Shown one piece after another: positions 1-5,716 of a stretch of 10,341 nt of DNA (position 1 is the first letter of the stretch; the number at the start of each line of letters is the position of its first letter). The position numbers and the translations under genes are program-made. Under the pieces are notes generated by a model. That model had not been told where the DNA came from and made no database searches. It was given only the letters and a program-made list of their open reading frames with translations. The stretch is from an uncultured Actinomyces sp. (GTDB taxonomy: Bacteria; Actinomycetota; Actinomycetes; Actinomycetales; Actinomycetaceae): the NCBI GenBank assembly GCA_915069725.1, contig CAJZFF010000034.1, positions 1-10,341 of the forward strand, written 5' to 3'.

Positions 1-144
1 CTCGCCATCATGCCCAACCGCGACGACGCGCTGTGGAAGCACGGGGCCGCGCAGTGGCTGACGAACTACGGCCTGCTCTCAGCCATCGGCCTGGCCTGCA
101 TGGTGGCGTGCTACATCGCTCTGGCCCGCCGCGGGCGTCGCTGA
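1..144 (+). CDS. C-terminal end of an unidentified membrane protein (5' truncated)
   Basis: The frame is open from the first base of the window to a TGA at 142-144, giving the last 47 residues. They begin LAIMPNRDDALWKHGAAQWL and continue into one hydrophobic stretch (about residues 24-42, core GLLSAIGLACMVACYIAL), then end in a basic tail ARRGRR. A final helix followed by arginines suggests an integral membrane protein with a cytoplasmic C-terminus by the positive-inside rule. Most of the gene lies outside the window and I do not recognise the family. A perfect GC-rich hairpin 28 bases after the stop marks the end of the transcript, so this is probably the last gene of its unit. Confidence is good that it is coding, nil on function. 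Confidence 0.6.
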   Translation, partial: LAIMPNRDDALWKHGAAQWLTNYGLLSAIGLACMVACYIALARRGRR

Positions 145-172
145 TCCTCTTCTCAAGCTCTCCCGACATGGG

Positions 173-212
173 CGCCGGGGTGCCGACCACAGAGCTGGTC
201 GGCACCCCGGCG
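173..212. terminator. bidirectional hairpin terminator between convergent genes
   Basis: A perfect 17-bp inverted repeat: CGCCGGGGTGCCGACCA at 173-189 and its exact complement at 196-212, with a 6-base loop (CAGAGC). It sits between the stop of the + strand membrane protein (144) and the stop of the - strand kinase (243), so it can serve both transcripts. Neither side has a T-run, as is common for actinobacterial hairpin terminators. The perfect stem and position make the call strong; the termination mechanism is inferred. Confidence 0.85.
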
Positions 213-242
213 TCACGTATCGGCCGTGTATCGCGGGTGCTC

Positions 243-2750
243 CTACTTGCTGGTGATGCGGCAGACCACCAGATCGAAGTAGTAGGAGGCGCCTTGGGCG
301 ACCAGAAGACGGGCGTCGCTCTGGCCCTTGGCGGGAGGGACCGTACCGCCATAGGCGCCGGGGGTCTTCCAACCGACCTTGCCCGTATCGGGCGACACGG
401 CGACGACGAGGTTGCCCGGTTCACTGTCCCAGATGCTCTGCCTTCCGACCTCGACCAGCACCTGCCCGTCACTGAGTAGCCCGATGGGCCTGATGTGGCA
501 GCCCTCGCGCTGCGAGAACTCAGGCAGCGCGAGCTTCTTACTGCCGACCTTGGCCGTGCAGGCGCTCGTATCGATGACGACGTCGACCGTGCCGCTGGGG
601 CCGATGACCGGGGTGGTCGAGGACGATGCCTTGGCCAAGGAGGAGTAAGCGTCCTTCAGTGACGAGGCATCCAGGGGCGCTGACGCAGCCCACCAGTGCT
701 TCTCCGAGAACTTGCCTGAGACGGTTGCCGCCTCGCTGCCGTTGGCCTTGTAGATCGTGGCCCCCGAGGACGTCACTCTCGAGAAGGCCTCCGACCCGGA
801 CGCGATATTGAACCCACCGGGAAACCGAGTGTCCTCATCGAAATCCGAGCCCTGCTGCTTGCCGGGCTCGGAGACGAGCACCTCGCCGTTCTTGGCGGAC
901 AGCACCTGGAACTGTCGCGACTTGTTCTCGTAGGTGAGGATGAAACCGTTGTCGACCCGGCCTGCCTCGTACTGACCCGAAGCGGTCCACTTCTCCTTGC
1001 CGGATGCGTCGTAGGCCTTCATGGAGCCGCCGTCGGAGGACTCCCCCTTGTCGGACACGATGCCGAGGTCAGATGTCGCGCCGATATAGAAGGACCCCTT
1101 GGAGAAAGGCACCTTGGAGGTCTTGCCCGCAGCCCCGATCACCGTGGACTCGTCACTGGCCTGGGTGCAGAGCATCGAGCCACCGACCCAGGGGCGGACC
1201 TTGAAGCACTCACCGCTCCACACCGGCGTCGTCGTGCTCTTCGTGAGATCCACGAGGTGCTTCTTGCCATCGCGTTGGAAGGCGATCGTGGTTCCGTCTG
1301 CGGACGCGACGGGCTCGGAGGCCTCCGCGTAGCGCAGCTCCTCCCGGACACTGTTGCCGGCGGGCAGCGCCGCCGCCCACCGGTTGTCGATCTGCGCTCC
1401 GGAGAAGAAGTACCACCAGGTCGCGCTCGCCCCCACCACTGCCAGGACGGTGACCACGGCGGCCACAGCCACCCACCGACGACGCCGCCACCGACGACGC
1501 GCGCCGGACTGCGGTCCGACCGCCGCAGCCGCCGAGTACTGCGCACCCGGTTGGCCGTAGAAAGCGGGTCCGGAAGGGCTGGAGACACCGGGGGCTGCCG
1601 ACATCCCAGGAGCGGCGGAACCACCGGTCCCCGCAGGCCCCGGGCTGAGAGGAACCTGTCCCGGGCTGGGGGCGTACTGCTGCCCACTGACCAGAGTCGG
1701 CGCCTCCGGGACGATCGCCATCGTGGCCGAGGTCGCTGAGGGATTCGAGGGCGTCACCGGAGGCGCCATCGGATCCGCATGCGGAGGGGCGTCCCAGTCG
1801 TAGGGAACGAGCGAGGCCGTCGACTGCGGGGGCGAGGCCAGTCGCGGCGCTGCGGGCAGACCAGCCAGAGCGGACTGCATGACGTCCAGGCGCTGGGCGA
1901 CCTCCTCAATGGAAGGGCGCATGTCGGGCTGCTTGGAGATCATCGCGGCGATGAGCTCCCACAGCGGGTCGGGCACTCCCAGGGGCCGGCCCGCATCGCG
2001 TCGGGCGTGCTGGCTCAGCAGCTGGGCGGGCTCCCCCACGAACGGCGTCGTCCCGCACGCCATCTCGTAGAGCATGATGCCCAGTGAGTAGATGTCGGCG
2101 GCGGAGGTCGGGGCCTGTAGCGACAGGATCTCCGGCGCCATGTACAGCGGTGTACCGATGGCCCCGGTGAGGTGGGAGGCGGAGAAGGTGTCGCAGATGC
2201 GCGCCACCCCGAAGTCCGCCAGTCGGGGCACAACGGTCTCGGGCACCTCCCCTCCCGGGGCGACACCGACGACGACCGTCTCAGCCGGGTCGCCGCCCCG
2301 GCTGGGACGGGAGCTGAGCAGGACATTGGCGGGTTTGATGTCCCGGTGGATCACGCCGGCGCGATGAACCGCGGACAGTCCCTGAGCGATACGTGTCCCC
2401 AGGGACGCCACCTGCGCAGGTGGCAGACTGCCGTGAGACCTCAGAAGATCTCGCAGGTCGCCGCCGTTGACGTAGTCCATGACGATCGCGAAGGTGGAGC
2501 CCTCGATGACGACGTCACGAATGGCGACGACATAGGGGCTGCGCACCCGCAGCAGAGTGGAGCGCTCCTTGATGAAGCGCTCCACGACGTCGGGGTTCTC
2601 CACCAGCTCCGCACGCAGAACCTTGAAGGCCAAGGTCTCCCGGGCGTCCGTGCGCCGACCGCGCCAGACCTCTCCCTGGGCACCCGCACCGATCCGGGTC
2701 TCCATGATGTAGGAGCTTCCGAGGTGACGGGGGGCGGGGCTTTGGGACAT
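243..2750 (-). CDS. membrane receptor-type Ser/Thr protein kinase with extracellular PQQ-like propeller domain
   Basis: 835 residues. The cytoplasmic kinase domain (about 14-290) has the Gly-rich loop GAGAQGEVWRG (21-31), ATP-binding Lys43 in AFKVL, catalytic loop HRDIKPANVLL (135-145), DFG at 179-181 and GTPLYMAPE (199-207); all residues needed for catalysis are present, so it should be active. An insert of about 30 residues lies between the catalytic loop and DFG. A Pro/Ser/Gly-rich linker (about 300-415) leads to an Arg-rich stop and one transmembrane helix (about 426-449). The outer part (450-835) has repeated motifs such as DASGKEKW, SAKNGEVLV and SPDTGKVGWKT, typical of PQQ-like beta-propeller blades; Cys515 and Cys528 could form a disulfide. 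The architecture matches actinobacterial PknB/PknD-like sensor kinases, but the ligand is unknown. The ATG at 2748-2750 has GGAG five bases upstream. The gene is divergent from orn and ends at the hairpin at 173-212. Confidence 0.93.
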   Translation of the reverse strand: MSQSPAPRHLGSSYIMETRIGAGAQGEVWRGRRTDARETLAFKVLRAELVENPDVVERFIKERSTLLRVRSPYVVAIRDVVIEGSTFAIVMDYVNGGDLRDLLRSHGSLPPAQVASLGTRIAQGLSAVHRAGVIHRDIKPANVLLSSRPSRGGDPAETVVVGVAPGGEVPETVVPRLADFGVARICDTFSASHLTGAIGTPLYMAPEILSLQAPTSAADIYSLGIMLYEMACGTTPFVGEPAQLLSQHARRDAGRPLGVPDPLWELIAAMISKQPDMRPSIEEVAQRLDVMQSALAGLPAAPRLASPPQSTASLVPYDWDAPPHADPMAPPVTPSNPSATSATMAIVPEAPTLVSGQQYAPSPGQVPLSPGPAGTGGSAAPGMSAAPGVSSPSGPAFYGQPGAQYSAAAAVGPQSGARRRWRRRRWVAVAAVVTVLAVVGASATWWYFFSGAQIDNRWAAALPAGNSVREELRYAEASEPVASADGTTIAFQRDGKKHLVDLTKSTTTPVWSGECFKVRPWVGGSMLCTQASDESTVIGAAGKTSKVPFSKGSFYIGATSDLGIVSDKGESSDGGSMKAYDASGKEKWTASGQYEAGRVDNGFILTYENKSRQFQVLSAKNGEVLVSEPGKQQGSDFDEDTRFPGGFNIASGSEAFSRVTSSGATIYKANGSEAATVSGKFSEKHWWAASAPLDASSLKDAYSSLAKASSSTTPVIGPSGTVDVVIDTSACTAKVGSKKLALPEFSQREGCHIRPIGLLSDGQVLVEVGRQSIWDSEPGNLVVAVSPDTGKVGWKTPGAYGGTVPPAKGQSDARLLVAQGASYYFDLVVCRITSK

Positions 2751-2755
2751 GAGTG

Positions 2756-2759
2756 CTCC
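2756..2759 (-). promoter_or_regulatory. ribosome binding site of the kinase gene
   Basis: On the minus strand GGAG lies 5 bases before the ATG at 2750, supporting this start. No in-frame start further upstream has comparable support. The 170-bp region 2751-2920 must hold the divergent promoters of the kinase and orn; I see no convincing -35/-10 pair for the kinase. Confidence 0.6.
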
Positions 2760-2885
2760 GTGTTGCTCAAGGGCGGTCAGACTTCATAGAGACCTTATCG
2801 CGATCTTTACGCCGCCGGACCGCTACGCCAGGACACGGTCACCCATCACGCCTCGAATCTCACCACCCCATGGGAGGGTCCTCGG

Positions 2886-2913
2886 TTCTGAAGCTCGCCG
2901 AGGTGACTACAGT
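2886..2913 (+). promoter_or_regulatory. possible orn promoter (TTCTGA - 16 - TACAGT), leaderless type
   Basis: TACAGT at 2908-2913 fits a -10 hexamer (4 of 6 to TATAAT) and ends 7 bases before the GTG at 2921, so transcription may start at or next to the initiation codon. The upstream TTCTGA at 2886-2891 is a weak -35. Leaderless mRNAs are common in actinobacteria, and the nearest Shine-Dalgarno-like AGGTGA (2901-2906) is 14 bases from the GTG, which is too far to be ideal. Confidence 0.4.
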
Positions 2914-2920
2914 GGTTCCC

Positions 2921-3544
2921 GTGAGCAAACAGATGACTACCTCTGACCCGCTGGTGTGGATCGACTGTGAGATGACGGGGCTGGACCAGAGCGCCGACGC
3001 GCTCATCGAGGTCGCCGTCGTCGTCACCGACTATGAGCTCAAGCCCCTGGCGGAGGGAATCGATGTGCTCATCAAGCCCCCCGCCGCCGCGCTGGAGCAG
3101 ATGGACGACTACGTGCGCACCATGCACACCTCGTCGGGCCTCCTGGCCGCCCTGGAGGACGGGGTGACCATGGAGACCGCCCGCACCAAGGTCCTGGACT
3201 ACGTGACCTCCCTGGTTCCCGAGCCCCGCACCGCCCAGCTCGCGGGCAACTCCGTGGGCACGGACAAGGCGTTCCTGGCCCGCGACATGCCCGAGCTCAT
3301 CGAGCACCTCCACTACCGGATCGTGGACGTCTCCTCCCTCAAGGAGCTGGCCAAGCGCTGGTACCCCAGGACCTTCTTCCACGCACCGAAGAAGGCCGGC
3401 GGCCACCGTGCGCTGGCGGACATCCTGGAGTCCATCGACGAGCTGCGCTACTACCGCGAGGTCCTGTTCCCCGCCGGGGAGGGCCCGAGCTCTCAGGAGT
3501 GCAAGGACGCGGCTGAGCGGATCCTCAACACGCCTACCCGGTGA
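2921..3544 (+). CDS. orn: oligoribonuclease (DEDDh 3'-5' exoribonuclease)
   Basis: 207 residues counted from the GTG. Orn degrades 2-5 nt RNA fragments, and linear pGpG from c-di-GMP turnover, to mononucleotides in the cytoplasm. The metal-binding set is complete: Asp15 and Glu17 in WIDCEMTGLD, Asp115 in NSVGTDKAFLARDMPEL, and His162 with Asp167 in HRALADI. Length is close to E. coli Orn (181), with a short C-terminal tail after the last helix. The frame is open upstream to 2753, but that stretch is Arg/His-rich with poor codon bias and Orn proteins begin just before the WIDCEMTGLD motif, so I take GTG 2921; ATG 2933 is the alternative. The gene is divergent from the kinase and followed by tRNA-His. 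It is a housekeeping gene with no sign of transfer. Confidence 0.96.
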   Translation: MSKQMTTSDPLVWIDCEMTGLDQSADALIEVAVVVTDYELKPLAEGIDVLIKPPAAALEQMDDYVRTMHTSSGLLAALEDGVTMETARTKVLDYVTSLVPEPRTAQLAGNSVGTDKAFLARDMPELIEHLHYRIVDVSSLKELAKRWYPRTFFHAPKKAGGHRALADILESIDELRYYREVLFPAGEGPSSQECKDAAERILNTPTR

Positions 3545-3660
3545 GCGGGACGACGGTGTCCTCGGCGCACCCCTCGAACGTGACGTAGTGCACCGACTCC
3601 AGTTTGGTGTGCGGGGAGAGGAGCGGATACAGTACCGATTCGTTGCGGTGATACCGTACA
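3534..3660 (-). pseudogene. possible C-terminal gene remnant (no start codon)
   Basis: On the minus strand a frame ending in TAG (3534-3536) reads backward through about 41 codons, ending ...KLESVHYVTFEGCAEDTVVPLTG. In the 28 codons before the stop all but one or two third positions are G or C, while the other two positions are mixed; this is the signature of coding sequence in this genome. No ATG, GTG or TTG start lies upstream in frame before the tRNA, so it cannot be a complete gene unless the frame breaks. It overlaps the last bases of orn. It may be the tail of a decayed or displaced gene, or a chance pattern; I do not recognise the family. Confidence 0.25.
3604..3633 (+). promoter_or_regulatory. 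candidate tRNA-His promoter (TTGGTG - 18 - TACAGT)
   Basis: TTGGTG at 3604-3609 and TACAGT at 3628-3633 are separated by 18 bases, which would start transcription near 3640, about 22 bases before the mature tRNA. The hexamers match the consensus only in part (TTG; TA-A-T). The same TACAGT hexamer precedes orn. A second AT-rich candidate, GATACC at 3650-3655, would begin almost at the tRNA itself. Confidence 0.35.
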
Positions 3661-3662
3661 TG

Positions 3663-3738
3663 GTGGCTGTAGCTCAGTCGGCAGAGCGCCTGGTTGTGGT
3701 CCAGGAGGTCGCGGGTTCAAACCCCGTCAGCCACCCCA
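3663..3738 (+). tRNA. tRNA-His (anticodon GTG), CCA encoded
   Basis: A full cloverleaf can be drawn by eye. The acceptor GTGGCTG (3663-3669) pairs with CAGCCAC (3728-3734); the D arm is GCTC/GAGC; the anticodon arm is CCTGG-TTGTGGT-CCAGG with anticodon GTG; the T arm is GCGGG-TTCAAAC-CCCGT. The discriminator base is C (3735) and a G sits at the -1 position (3662), which is the G-1:C73 identity pair of bacterial tRNA-His. CCA is encoded at 3736-3738. It lies 118 bases after orn on the same strand. Confidence 0.97.
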
Positions 3739-3742
3739 CTGA

Positions 3743-3760
3743 TTGCGGATCGTCCCGCAA
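3743..3760 (+). terminator. small hairpin just after tRNA-His
   Basis: TTGCGG (3743-3748) pairs with CCGCAA (3755-3760) around a 6-base loop, starting 4 bases after the encoded CCA and followed by a pyrimidine-rich tract (3761-3780). It could end the tRNA transcript or help 3' processing. Short stem, so moderate support only. Confidence 0.4.
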
Positions 3761-3781
3761 CCCCACCTCTCCATCCTCCTA

Positions 3782-3800
3782 GGCAGCAAACGATGCTGCC
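3782..3800 (+). terminator. hairpin terminator downstream of tRNA-His
   Basis: GGCAGCA (3782-3788) and TGCTGCC (3794-3800) form a perfect 7-bp stem with a 5-base loop, followed by GTCTTCG. It is compact and GC-rich, suited to intrinsic termination of the tRNA or orn-tRNA transcript. A short T-stretch only, hence moderate confidence. Confidence 0.55.
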
Positions 3801-3810
3801 GTCTTCGTAG

Positions 3811-3855
3811 CGCAGGTGTACAGCGGACAGCGAAGGCTTCAGCCGTTTACCTGCG
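3811..3855. other. nested inverted repeat (possible structured RNA or cruciform)
   Basis: Outer arms CGCAGGT (3811-3817) and ACCTGCG (3849-3855) are exact complements. Inside, CGG pairs with CCG, and GAAG pairs with CTTC around one base, with unequal bulges between them. It lies between the tRNA terminator and the deacetylase gene and could fold in either transcript. No known RNA family is recognised. Confidence 0.35.
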
Positions 3856-3881
3856 TCCCGAGTAACAAAGCAGCTCACTCA

Positions 3882-3913
3882 CTCCGGCGCCCCGGCCGGC
3901 GGAGCAGGTGCTC
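3882..3913. promoter_or_regulatory. GC-rich dyad and GAGCA-GG-TGCTC palindrome upstream of the deacetylase
   Basis: Bases 3882-3904 form an imperfect dyad (9 of 11 positions pair, outer arms CTCCG/CGGAG). Overlapping it, GAGCA (3902-3906) and TGCTC (3909-3913) flank GG; a two-base centre is too tight for a hairpin but suits a dimeric repressor site. Both lie 37-69 bases before the deacetylase start, where an operator or attenuator would act. No regulator can be named. Confidence 0.3.
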
Positions 3914-3950
3914 GATGCTCTGACAATCCACCTTCGAGAAAGCCCCTCCC

Positions 3951-4811
3951 ATGCAACGCCGCGACTTCCTGCTCGCCCTGGCCGCCGGAACCGCAGGCTG
4001 CCTCAGCGCCTGCAGCACCACGCAACCGACAGCTCATTCCTCCTCACCAGCCTCATCCCCGGCGCAGGCCTCGCCCCTGACCTCGACATCACCCACACCC
4101 ACACCCACACCAACGCCCTCACTCAACCCGCTCCACCTTCAGGACGGCCCACCGCCACTTCCCGCACCCACGCCTGCGGACTCGCTCATCACCGGCCTGC
4201 CGGAGAACGTCGGCAACGTCGTGGCCATCACCATCGACGACGGCGTCGACTCCTCTGTCGTGGACGCCTACCTGGACTTCGCCAAGGACTCCGGAGTCCG
4301 CCTGACCTTCTTCGTCACCGGCTGCTATCCGAGCTGGACCGACAACCGGGAAAAGATGAGGCCCCTGGTGGAATCCGGGCAGATTCAGCTGGCGAACCAC
4401 ACCTGGACTCACCCTGACCTGACAACGCTGTCGGAGGGCGGGATCATCGACGAGCTCACCCAGTGCGAGAACCTGCTGCGCAACACCTACGGTGTCACAG
4501 GCGCGCCCTTCATCCGGCCCCCCTACGGCGGCCGCAGCTCCTACACCGACTCGGTCTGCGCCAAGATCGGCTACACGACCACGACCATGTGGTACGGCTC
4601 CTTCGGAGACTCAGGACAGCTCACGCCGGAGGTCCTTCTCGGTGAGGCGCAGAAGTGGCTGCTCGCCCAGCACATCGTCATCGGTCACGCGAACTTCCCC
4701 ACCGTCACTTCCGTCTACGGTCAGATCATCGACATTCTGCGTCAGCGCTCTCTGCAGACGGCCACGCTCGACGACGTCTACTTCGGCCCCGGTCACAATC
4801 GCCACGCCTGA
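3951..4811 (+). CDS. secreted lipoprotein polysaccharide deacetylase (NodB/CE4 family)
   Basis: 286 residues. The N-terminus MQRRDFLLALAAG has a twin-arginine-like RRDFL and a lipobox LSAC (18-21), predicting export (possibly by Tat) and lipid attachment at Cys21. A Ser/Thr/Pro tether (22-77) with a TPTPTPTP run comes next, then the NodB domain (about 88-277). CE4 motifs visible: IDDG with Asp96-Asp97 (base and metal Asp), HTWTHP with metal His150 and His154, RPPYGG (189-194), and IVIGHAN with His246. The aromatic/Asp motif 4 is unclear around TMWYGSFGDSG (212-222). The family removes N- or O-acetyl groups from peptidoglycan or other cell-wall glycans, here outside the membrane; the exact substrate is unknown. 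The ATG at 3951 begins directly at the signal peptide, but its ribosome binding site is weak (GAGAAAG about 9 bases upstream). The gene converges on tagD with 6 bp between stops and no separate terminator. Confidence 0.92.
   Translation: MQRRDFLLALAAGTAGCLSACSTTQPTAHSSSPASSPAQASPLTSTSPTPTPTPTPSLNPLHLQDGPPPLPAPTPADSLITGLPENVGNVVAITIDDGVDSSVVDAYLDFAKDSGVRLTFFVTGCYPSWTDNREKMRPLVESGQIQLANHTWTHPDLTTLSEGGIIDELTQCENLLRNTYGVTGAPFIRPPYGGRSSYTDSVCAKIGYTTTTMWYGSFGDSGQLTPEVLLGEAQKWLLAQHIVIGHANFPTVTSVYGQIIDILRQRSLQTATLDDVYFGPGHNRHA
4091..4111 (+). repeat. ACCCAC hexamer tandem repeat coding for Thr-Pro run
   Basis: Three and a half copies of ACCCAC lie inside the deacetylase linker and encode the alternating Thr-Pro stretch. 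The unit is 6 bp, so copy changes would alter tether length without shifting the frame. Confidence 0.7.
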
Positions 4812-4817
4812 GGGCGC

Positions 4818-5240
4818 TCACCGCGCGAGAGTCTCCCGGGCCTCCTCCTGCCCCTCGCCGCACGGTCGCGCCCGATCGAAGGAGCCGATCTCCGGGGTCC
4901 GCGGGAGGTAGGCGATCTCGCAGCGGCCTTCGAGCTGCTCGTCGAAGGTGCCGATCCAGTCATCGCCGATGACGAAGACATCGATTCCGTACTCGTCGAC
5001 GTCCCGACTCTTCTGCCCCCAGGTCTGCTCGGGAACGACCATGTCGACATAGCGGACGGCCTCAAGCATCGCCTTGCGCTGCTCATAGGTGAAGTAGGCG
5101 CGCTTCCCCTTGGAGGCACTGAACTCATCGGTCGACAGCGCAACAATGAGATAGTCACCCATGGCCTTGGCCCGGCGCAGCAGCTCGATGTGCCCGTAGT
5201 GGAGCAGGTCGAAGGAGCCGTAGGTGATGATGCGTTTCAT
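4818..5240 (-). CDS. tagD: glycerol-3-phosphate cytidylyltransferase (TagD-like)
   Basis: 140 residues, close to B. subtilis TagD (129), and similar to it through most of its length. The family makes CDP-glycerol from CTP and sn-glycerol-3-phosphate, the donor for polyglycerol-phosphate chains. Visible motifs: YGSFDLLHYGH with His14 and His17 (the HxGH nucleotidyl-transfer signature), LSTDEF (35-40), the YEQRKAMLEAVRYVD helix (52-66), and FVIGDDW (89-95). The C-terminus keeps YLPRT but then reads PEIGSFDRARPC in place of the usual E-G-I-S-T-T, and the tail is Glu/Arg-rich; codon bias stays normal, so no frameshift is evident. The ATG at 5240 begins at the conserved MKxxITYG and has GAGGA 8 bases upstream; the open frame further upstream (to 5423) is not coding-like. 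It is divergent from the glycan operon. Alternatives: a related cytidylyltransferase with another alcohol phosphate. Confidence 0.9.
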   Translation of the reverse strand: MKRIITYGSFDLLHYGHIELLRRAKAMGDYLIVALSTDEFSASKGKRAYFTYEQRKAMLEAVRYVDMVVPEQTWGQKSRDVDEYGIDVFVIGDDWIGTFDEQLEGRCEIAYLPRTPEIGSFDRARPCGEGQEEARETLAR

Positions 5241-5248
5241 AGGGATTG

Positions 5249-5253
5249 TCCTC
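5249..5253 (-). promoter_or_regulatory. ribosome binding site of tagD
   Basis: GAGGA on the minus strand, 8 bases before ATG 5240. It decides for the short form of the protein beginning MKRIITYG. It lies 11 bases beyond the end of the leader hairpin at 5265-5301. Confidence 0.75.
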
Positions 5254-5264
5254 GCGGGTTGAAC

Positions 5265-5301
5265 CCATCGATCTTTGTATGAATCACACAAGAATCGATG
5301 G
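5265..5301 (-). promoter_or_regulatory. 37-bp dyad in the tagD leader (RNA hairpin or operator)
   Basis: Two 17-base arms, 5265-5281 and 5285-5301, are related by dyad symmetry around three bases; 14 of 17 positions match exactly, including the outer 8 bp CCATCGAT/ATCGATGG. Read as tagD RNA (minus strand), two of the three mismatches become G-U pairs, so 16 of 17 positions can pair; read as plus-strand RNA only one does. A second small palindrome, GGGTT-G-AACCC (5256-5266), overlaps its edge next to the ribosome binding site. This suggests control of tagD by leader structure, or a large operator. No known riboswitch class is recognised. Confidence 0.55.
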
Positions 5302-5503
5302 TGTTGTCGTTGGTTGCGCGTATGGCGGTTGAACGCGCTCGCCACTAAGTCTAGGCACGAGACACCCCCCAAGAATCCTTTGTTACCCCTCTGAAGCAGG
5401 CTTTCAACTATGTCGGCCGTCACCCACTATCGCGTAACCCAATGAATGCGCGAAACCGCCGCCCCACCCCTCGGCTCGGGGCACCACAAGCTGAGGCCAT
5501 CAT

Positions 5504-5532
5504 GTGACAGAACCCCAGTATTCCGCGATATA
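5504..5532 (+). promoter_or_regulatory. candidate promoter of the glycan operon (GTGACA - 17 - GATATA)
   Basis: GTGACA at 5504-5509 matches 5 of 6 bases of TTGACA and is 17 bases from GATATA at 5527-5532, a modest -10. It would give a leader of about 175 bases before the GTG at 5717. TATAAG at 5650-5655 is a competing -10 with no clear -35. Visual call only. Confidence 0.3.
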
Positions 5533-5705
5533 GCAACGATTACGAGCGGTTTCGGCGCCGTCACGATAAGCCCTGAACATCACAGTCTGATTGCAGACGA
5601 GCCAATCATGACGACTACCGCTTTTCCTACTGGTCGACCCAACTACCGTTATAAGAAAGCGAGTAAAGAAGGCCGCAACCCAGGCCTTTCCCGTCCCAGA
5701 AGACC

Positions 5706-5710
5706 GGAGG
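5706..5710 (+). promoter_or_regulatory. strong ribosome binding site selecting a GTG start
   Basis: GGAGG lies 6 bases before GTG 5717, close to ideal. It supports a real gene starting with GTG and argues against extending the downstream transferase frame back into this region. Confidence 0.75.
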
Positions 5711-5716
5711 TCACCA

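Larger units (their letters stand above)
5241..5716. other. 476-bp gene-free divergent regulatory region
   Basis: No frame here has the G/C third-position bias of the flanking genes, and base composition is more AT-rich. It holds the tagD ribosome binding site and dyad at the left, the repeated 8-mer GGTTGAAC (5257-5264 and 5327-5334), and candidate + strand promoter pieces: GTGACA (5504-5509) with GATATA 17 bases on (5527-5532), and TATAAG at 5650-5655 without a good -35. Promoters for both tagD and the glycan operon must lie here or nearby. Confidence 0.6.

Noticed and set aside
2727..2749. G-quadruplex from the G-runs at the kinase 5' end
   Set aside because: Only three clear runs of three or more G, one of them long; a fourth separate run is lacking.
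2753..2920. Upstream extension of orn in the same frame
   Set aside because: Arg/His-rich with poor third-position bias, and Orn proteins start just before WIDCEMTGLD. GTG 2921 fits the family length and the candidate -10.
2846..3661. 271-residue open frame opposite orn
   Set aside because: Shadow of orn in high-GC DNA. Only the last part (3534-3660), in a different minus frame, has its own coding-like signal.
3705..3738. tRNA-His 3' end as an integration site
   Set aside because: I looked for a second copy of the tRNA 3' end in the window and saw none; no integrase is present.
5241..5423. N-terminal extension of TagD
   Set aside because: The extension lacks codon bias, covers the leader dyad and ribosome binding site, and the family begins at MKxxITYG.
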